Shown here: piece by piece, positions 40,340-43,824 of the stretch
How the letters are laid out: every line of letters begins with the position of its first letter
Numbering within the stretch: position 1 is the stretch's first letter
NCBI GenBank assembly: GCA_020442185.1
Contig: JAGRKS010000004.1
Span: forward strand, 1 to 43,824
Length of the DNA stretch: 43,824 nt
Direction: 5' to 3'
Source: Hyphomicrobiaceae bacterium
GTDB taxonomy: Bacteria; Pseudomonadota; Alphaproteobacteria; Rhizobiales; Hyphomicrobiaceae
Position numbers and translations under genes: made by a program
Notes under the pieces: generated by a model
Database searches by the model: none
The model's input: the letters and a program-made list of their open reading frames with translations, nothing else
What the model was told of the DNA's origin: nothing

Positions 40340-40671
40340 GCGAGCCACCGTCCCCAGACGGGCTCGCTGAGCACGATCGCGAGCACCAGCGCCCCGGCCC
40401 ATAGAACGGGCTTCGACCACGCACCTGCAGTTGCCGTCGGGCAAGCCGCGCCCTCGGCCAACACCGGCCGGCCGGCATAAACGAGCCAGAAGCCGCCTGC
40501 CAGCAGGCCAACGGCCGCAAGGCGAAACACCGTCTGATAGGGCGCGAGCACATCGAAGCCCGATGCCACAGTGCCGCTAAGGCCCAAGCTCCCCAGTGCA
40601 AGCGGCATGACGCAGCACGTAGAGGCTGCAAGCGCAGCGACCGTGCCGCCCGCCGCAAAGAGTTTCAGCAT
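40336..40671 (-). CDS. merT: MerT-like mercuric ion transporter
   Basis: A 111-residue inner-membrane protein with three helices. The first carries the vicinal Cys pair in AASTCCVMPLAL (Cys19-Cys20), which takes Hg(II) from the periplasm. The cytoplasmic loop of most MerT proteins has a second Cys pair; here only one Cys (EGAACPTATAG) is visible. Helix 2 (VFRLAAVGLLAGGFWLVYAG) and helix 3 (VLWAGALVLAIVLSEPVWG) follow. ATG 40671 is chosen to match the MerT N terminus; a longer frame to 40713 overlaps the secreted peptide. No merA or full merP is visible. Confidence 0.85.
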   Translation of the reverse strand: MLKLFAAGGTVAALAASTCCVMPLALGSLGLSGTVASGFDVLAPYQTVFRLAAVGLLAGGFWLVYAGRPVLAEGAACPTATAGAWSKPVLWAGALVLAIVLSEPVWGRWLA

Positions 40672-40687
40672 GTCCGCGCCCCTTTGC

Positions 40688-40768
40688 TCACGGGCAGAAC
40701 GGGCAGGCGGCATAGACCGTCGCCGTCAAGCCCAGCAGCATCAGCGCTGCAATCGCCAGTCGTGCCAT
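40688..40768 (-). CDS. 26-residue secreted CxxC peptide, first gene of the mer operon
   Basis: The product begins MARLAIAALMLLGL and ends YAACPFCP. ATG 40768 is preceded by AAGGAG at ideal distance, and the frame ends 16 bp before merT. The first 20 residues form a signal peptide (likely cut after VYA), which would leave only ACPFCP, a six-residue peptide with a CxxC pair. It could be a true minimal thiol peptide or a MerP-like gene truncated by an early stop. It lies just downstream of the mer promoter. Confidence 0.6.
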   Translation of the reverse strand: MARLAIAALMLLGLTATVYAACPFCP

Positions 40769-40868
40769 GTCGGCTCTCCTTCTGCGGTTCCAAGCTCAGC
40801 CGCCGGCTTTCGACAACCGTCACGCTCGACAATCGCCTCTTTGGACAGCGGCCAGTTACGACGCTACA

Positions 40869-40887
40869 ATCTGTAGCAACTACAGAT
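40869..40887. promoter_or_regulatory. MerR operator between merR and merT operon
   Basis: ATCTGTAG-CAA-CTACAGAT is a perfect 8-bp dyad, 24 bp before merR. On the minus strand it fills the 19-bp gap between TTGCAT (-35) and TAGCGT (-10), the stretched-spacer promoter that MerR proteins activate, here driving the peptide-merT-GDCC operon. Confidence 0.7.
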
Positions 40888-40911
40888 GCAAGCACTTTTA
40901 GGAGAGCCCGG

Positions 40912-41331
40912 ATGGTACGGAAGGAAGCGCCCGCGGCACTGACGATCGGGCGGCTTGCCGAGGCAACCGGCGTCCATGTCGAGACGATACGCTACTACGA
41001 GAAAATCGGCCTGCTCGCGAAGCCGGGCCGTACGTCCGGCGGACACCGAAGCTACGCACCCGAGCACGTCGCGACACTGACCTTCATCCGCCGGGGGCGC
41101 GAGCTCGGCTTCCCGCTGGAGACGATCCGCGACCTCTTGCGTCTCAACGCGCAGGGTGCCTGTTGCGAAGAGGCGCGCGCGGTCACTGTTGCGCATCGCG
41201 GCGAGGTGAGGCGCAAGCTGGCCGACCTCAAACGCCTGGATCGCGCCCTCACATCCCTCATCGCCGAGTGCAAGCCTTTGCGCTGGCCGGACTGCCCGAT
41301 CATGGAGGCCCTTGCCTCAACTCCCAGGTGA
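40912..41331 (+). CDS. merR: MerR Hg(II)-responsive regulator
   Basis: A 139-residue MerR-family dimer. The winged helix (TIGRLAEATGVHVETIRYYE, HRSYAPEHVATLTFI) precedes a long helix and the metal site. GACCEE (Cys84, Cys85) supplies the MerR-type upstream Cys absent from CueR, and Cys120 and Cys128 (ECKPLRWPDCPI) complete the site; the loop has seven residues between Cys rather than eight as in Tn501 MerR. AGGAGAG precedes ATG 40912. It is divergent from the merT operon across the dyad at 40869-40887. Confidence 0.9.
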   Translation: MVRKEAPAALTIGRLAEATGVHVETIRYYEKIGLLAKPGRTSGGHRSYAPEHVATLTFIRRGRELGFPLETIRDLLRLNAQGACCEEARAVTVAHRGEVRRKLADLKRLDRALTSLIAECKPLRWPDCPIMEALASTPR

Positions 41332-41790
41332 TAGGTTGTCGCCGTCGAGACTTGGCGTCCGCTGACTTCGAAGGTCGGCTGCCAGAGGCGGCCTGCCGTC
41401 GACGAAGAAAGAAAATGCCGAGCTCGATATTGTGGTGGGCGAGAGGCCGACGACCGAGGACCGGCTCGCGCACGTGGCCCGCTCAAAGCCATCCCGCATA
41501 CAGCCTCCGCTTGTCGGTGTCCGGTGGCCATGTCTCTTTGCCGAATCCTGTAGAATCGGCAACCGGCGGGGCGTTACGTCGCTGATGCCGATGTAATCCT
41601 TTCCAGATCACGACCGAACCCTGGGCACTCTACATCCGCGATCAACCAGCCCCGCCGGACACCTTCCCGCCACCTCCTAACACCTCCCGCGACTTCCCTC
41701 TTTTCCCCGCGTTTCCCCATTCACTTCGCCGCACGACCCGCCGCATCCTGATCCCGCAACAGCGCTCTCGCGCTTTCGTGAGGATCGGCC
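41332..41790. other. Intergenic region between mer locus and transfer genes
   Basis: About 460 bp with no supported gene. One plus-strand frame at roughly 41400-41580 reads KENAELDIVVGERPTTEDR and onward and could be a gene fragment, but it has no start signal. Pyrimidine-rich stretches (around 41660-41710) precede traG. This is the junction between cargo and conjugation backbone, where a boundary of the inserted cargo might lie; no clear repeat marks it. Confidence 0.4.
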
Positions 41791-43788
41791 ATGTCGGCTC
41801 GAGCAACCTGCATCCAGATCGCCACCGCCTTCCTGCTCGCCCTTACCGGTCTTTGGGCCGGCACGCAGTGGGCGGCGGCGATGCTGGCGTACCAGCCTGC
41901 CCTCGGCGCCCCGCTGGCCGAGGCGTTCGGCTGCGCGCTCTATGCACCCTGGAAGCTGTTCGGCTGGTGGCTGGCCTTCGACCGCCAAGCCCCGCACGTC
42001 TTCAACACCGCCGGCTTGCTGGCGGCGGCGGGCGGGGTCGCGAGCGGCGCTGTTGCACTGGGGGGCGCTGCCTGGCGGGCGGGGACGAAGGCACGGTCCG
42101 CAACCTTCGGCTCGGCCCGCTGGGCGGCATTGCCGGACATGCGCAAGGCCGGGCTGCTGGAGGCCAAAGGCGTCGTGCTCGGCACCGCGGCCGGCCACTA
42201 TCTGCGCCATGACGGCCCCGAGCATGTACTGACCGTCGCGCCGACGCGCTCGGGCAAGGGCGTCGGCCTCGTGCTGCCGACGCTGCTGACGTGGCCCGGC
42301 TCGACGGTCGTGCACGACATCAAGGGCGAGAACTGGACCGAGACCGCCGGCTGGCGCGCGACCTTCTCGCAGTGCCTGCGGTTCGATCCCACCGATCCCG
42401 ATTGTGCGCGCTTCAACCCGCTGCTGGAGGTGCGCAAAGGCCTCAACGAGGTGCGCGACGTCCAGAACATCGCCGACATGCTGGTCGATCCCGAGGGCGC
42501 GCAACCGATCCGAAGCCACTGGCAGCTGACCGCGCACGACCTGCTCGTCGCCGCCATCCTGCATGTGCTGTACGCCGAAAAGGACAAGACGCTGTCGGGC
42601 GTCGCCCGCTTTTTGTCGGAGCCGTCGCGCTCGCTGACGCGCACGCTGAAGATCATGATGACGACCAATCACCTCGGCACGGACGCGGCGCCTCGTGTCC
42701 ATCCGGCCGTCGCCGAGCATGCGCGCGCCGTCTGGGACAAGACCGATCCCGAGCGCTCCGGCGTGCTGTCGACGGCGCGGACATATCTGTCGCTCTACGC
42801 CGATCCGATCATCGCCGCCAACACGTCGTGCTCGGACTGGTGCATCGCCGACCTGATGGTTCCGGACAAGCCGGTCTCGCTCTATCTTGTCGTACCGCCG
42901 TCCGACATCTCGCGCACGCGCCCGCTCATCCGGCTGATGCTCAACCAGATCGGCCGGCGCATGACCGAGCGGCTGCCGCGACGGGGCGAGACGCCGCCGC
43001 GCATGCTGCTGATGCTCGACGAGTTCCCCGCACTCGGCCGGCTCGACTTCTTCGAGACGTCGCTCGCCTTTCTCGCCGGCTATGGCGTGCGCGCCTTCCT
43101 CGTCGCGCAATCGCTCAACCAGCTCGACAAGGCTTACGGGGCCAACAACGCCATCCTCGACAACTGCCATGTGCGCGTCGCGTTCGCGCCCAACGACGAG
43201 CGTACGGCGAAACGGCTGTCGGATTCCCTCGGCACGGCGACGGAGCTTCGGGCGCAGCGCAACCTCTCCGGCGCGCGGCTGTCGATGTGGCTCTCCCACA
43301 CGTCGATCGCCGAGCAGGAGAGCCCGCGCCCGCTGATGACGCCCGGCGAGGTGCTGCAGCTCGATCCGCGCGAGGCGCTGGTGATGATCGCGGGCGTGCC
43401 GCCGATCCGGGCGCACAAGATCCAGCATTACCGCGACCTCAACTTCACCCAGCGGCGCCTGCCCGAGCCGGCCGGGAACGGCCGCCGCCCTGCAACGCGA
43501 CCGGCACCCGACACCTGGTCCGACCTCGTTCGCCCGACCGACGCGCAGCTCGAGAAGCAATGGGACCGGCAGTCCCACGGCGAGCCTGATCCTGCGTCGG
43601 AGACGCGCGAGCTCGTCAGGCAGGCGGCGCGCAGTCGCAAGCCAAAGCGCGAGCGTTCCATGTCGCTCAATGGCCTGCCGCTGTTCGACGACCCGATGCT
43701 CGAATGCCGCGCAGCGCCGTCCGACAGCGACGTCGACCTGATCATGGATGACCAAGACCTGCTGGCCCCGGAGGAAAACAAGCAATGA
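41791..43788 (+). CDS. traG: VirD4/TraG-type conjugal transfer coupling protein
   Basis: A 665-residue inner-membrane ATPase that brings the relaxase-DNA complex to the type IV secretion channel. Two N-terminal helices (CIQIATAFLLALTGLWAG; a second near residue 75) are followed by the Walker A motif APTRSGKGVGLVLPT (about 150) and Walker B RMLLMLDEFPALG (about 405), with GVRAFLVAQSLNQLDKAYG after it. The hydrophilic C-terminal tail after residue 560 is typical of the rhizobial and Tn4371-like TraG group. Its stop overlaps the next gene by 4 bp. Confidence 0.95.
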   Translation: MSARATCIQIATAFLLALTGLWAGTQWAAAMLAYQPALGAPLAEAFGCALYAPWKLFGWWLAFDRQAPHVFNTAGLLAAAGGVASGAVALGGAAWRAGTKARSATFGSARWAALPDMRKAGLLEAKGVVLGTAAGHYLRHDGPEHVLTVAPTRSGKGVGLVLPTLLTWPGSTVVHDIKGENWTETAGWRATFSQCLRFDPTDPDCARFNPLLEVRKGLNEVRDVQNIADMLVDPEGAQPIRSHWQLTAHDLLVAAILHVLYAEKDKTLSGVARFLSEPSRSLTRTLKIMMTTNHLGTDAAPRVHPAVAEHARAVWDKTDPERSGVLSTARTYLSLYADPIIAANTSCSDWCIADLMVPDKPVSLYLVVPPSDISRTRPLIRLMLNQIGRRMTERLPRRGETPPRMLLMLDEFPALGRLDFFETSLAFLAGYGVRAFLVAQSLNQLDKAYGANNAILDNCHVRVAFAPNDERTAKRLSDSLGTATELRAQRNLSGARLSMWLSHTSIAEQESPRPLMTPGEVLQLDPREALVMIAGVPPIRAHKIQHYRDLNFTQRRLPEPAGNGRRPATRPAPDTWSDLVRPTDAQLEKQWDRQSHGEPDPASETRELVRQAARSRKPKRERSMSLNGLPLFDDPMLECRAAPSDSDVDLIMDDQDLLAPEENKQ

Positions 43789-43824
43789 AAAAGCGACGTT
43801 ACACCCTCTATCTCCCGCGCGATC
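43785..43824 (+). CDS. Start of a CopG-like small gene (partial)
   Basis: Only 13 residues (MKKRRYTLYLPRD) are visible before the window ends. The basic beta-strand start and the ATGA overlap with traG match the ribbon-helix-helix (CopG-type) gene that usually follows traG and precedes trbB in such elements. The identification rests mainly on position. Confidence 0.5.
   Translation, partial: MKKRRYTLYLPRD

Noticed and set aside
41400..41590. Possible gene fragment (KENAELDIVVGERPTTEDR) before traG
   Set aside because: There is no start codon with a ribosome site and no family recognised; it is kept only as a remark in the intergenic entry.
41677..43785. Very long minus-strand open frame (702 codons) opposite traG
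   Set aside because: The TraG reading has Walker A and B motifs and normal length; the antisense product has no recognisable features.
1..43824. tRNA, rRNA or CRISPR features
   Set aside because: I saw no cloverleaf with a conserved T-arm, no rRNA segments and no regularly spaced repeats with unique spacers.

Overview
This is a high-GC alphaproteobacterial window, most likely from the Hyphomicrobiales (Rhizobiales). The evidence is the protein style throughout, a GAAC-N7-GAAC LexA box, a BA14K protein, an NnrS/NsrR pair, and an ArdC / DUF3768 / ParB / TraG backbone of the kind carried by rhizobial conjugative elements. It reads as a copper (and mercury) resistance island on an integrative conjugative element or plasmid. 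I have no database support, so family names rest on motifs I can see.

Region 1 (1-5.95 kb, minus strand) is one operon behind a CueR-type operator: a coiled-coil protein, a YHS protein, a two-helix membrane protein (DUF5676-like), a DUF3141 alpha/beta hydrolase, an enoyl-ACP reductase FabI, a cytochrome c, and a copper P-type ATPase that leaves the window exactly at its catalytic Asp. cueR itself is divergent.

Region 2 (6.4-20.5 kb) is a periplasmic copper-handling district: a Met-rich Spy-like protein, several short exported Cys/His-rich proteins, and a plus-strand series (lipoprotein, TolC-type outer-membrane factor, multicopper oxidase, cytochrome c', dihaem cytochrome c, CusF-like protein, DUF411 protein, 35-aa membrane microprotein, universal stress protein). 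A second multicopper oxidase with a BA14K protein faces it behind a CsoR-like palindrome. HiPIP, L,D-transpeptidase and cytochrome c genes follow. Two decayed genes (7972-8448 and 20243-20546) match intact relatives elsewhere in the window.

Region 3 (20.5-23.2 kb) holds over 1 kb of non-coding DNA with strong hairpins and an inverted pair of three-way-junction repeats, then an IS110-family transposase whose 3' flank has a duplicated stem-loop unit that could be a bridge RNA.

Region 4 (23.2-26.4 kb) is element backbone: a LexA box, ardC, a DUF3768 gene and a large ParB. Region 5 (26.6-31.8 kb) is mixed cargo: YnfA, a methyltransferase, a fatty-acid hydroxylase family protein, an ArsR-rhodanese fusion, NnrS with divergent NsrR, and YbaN. 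Region 6 (31.9-40.1 kb) is a CusBA-type efflux operon with a FixH-like protein, a third multicopper oxidase, a second DUF411 protein, a second microprotein and a four-helix membrane protein. Region 7 (40.06-41.3 kb) is a minimal mer locus (merR divergent from a 26-aa secreted peptide, merT and a GDCC-type protein; no merA). Region 8 (41.8 kb to the end) resumes conjugation genes: TraG/VirD4 and the start of a CopG-like gene.

The common logic is Cu(I) detection by CueR, export from the cytoplasm by the P-type ATPase, oxidation and sequestration in the periplasm by multicopper oxidases, CusF-like and Met/Cys-rich proteins, and trans-envelope efflux by CusBA with a TolC-type partner. The DUF411-microprotein-membrane-protein set that recurs here is the least understood part.
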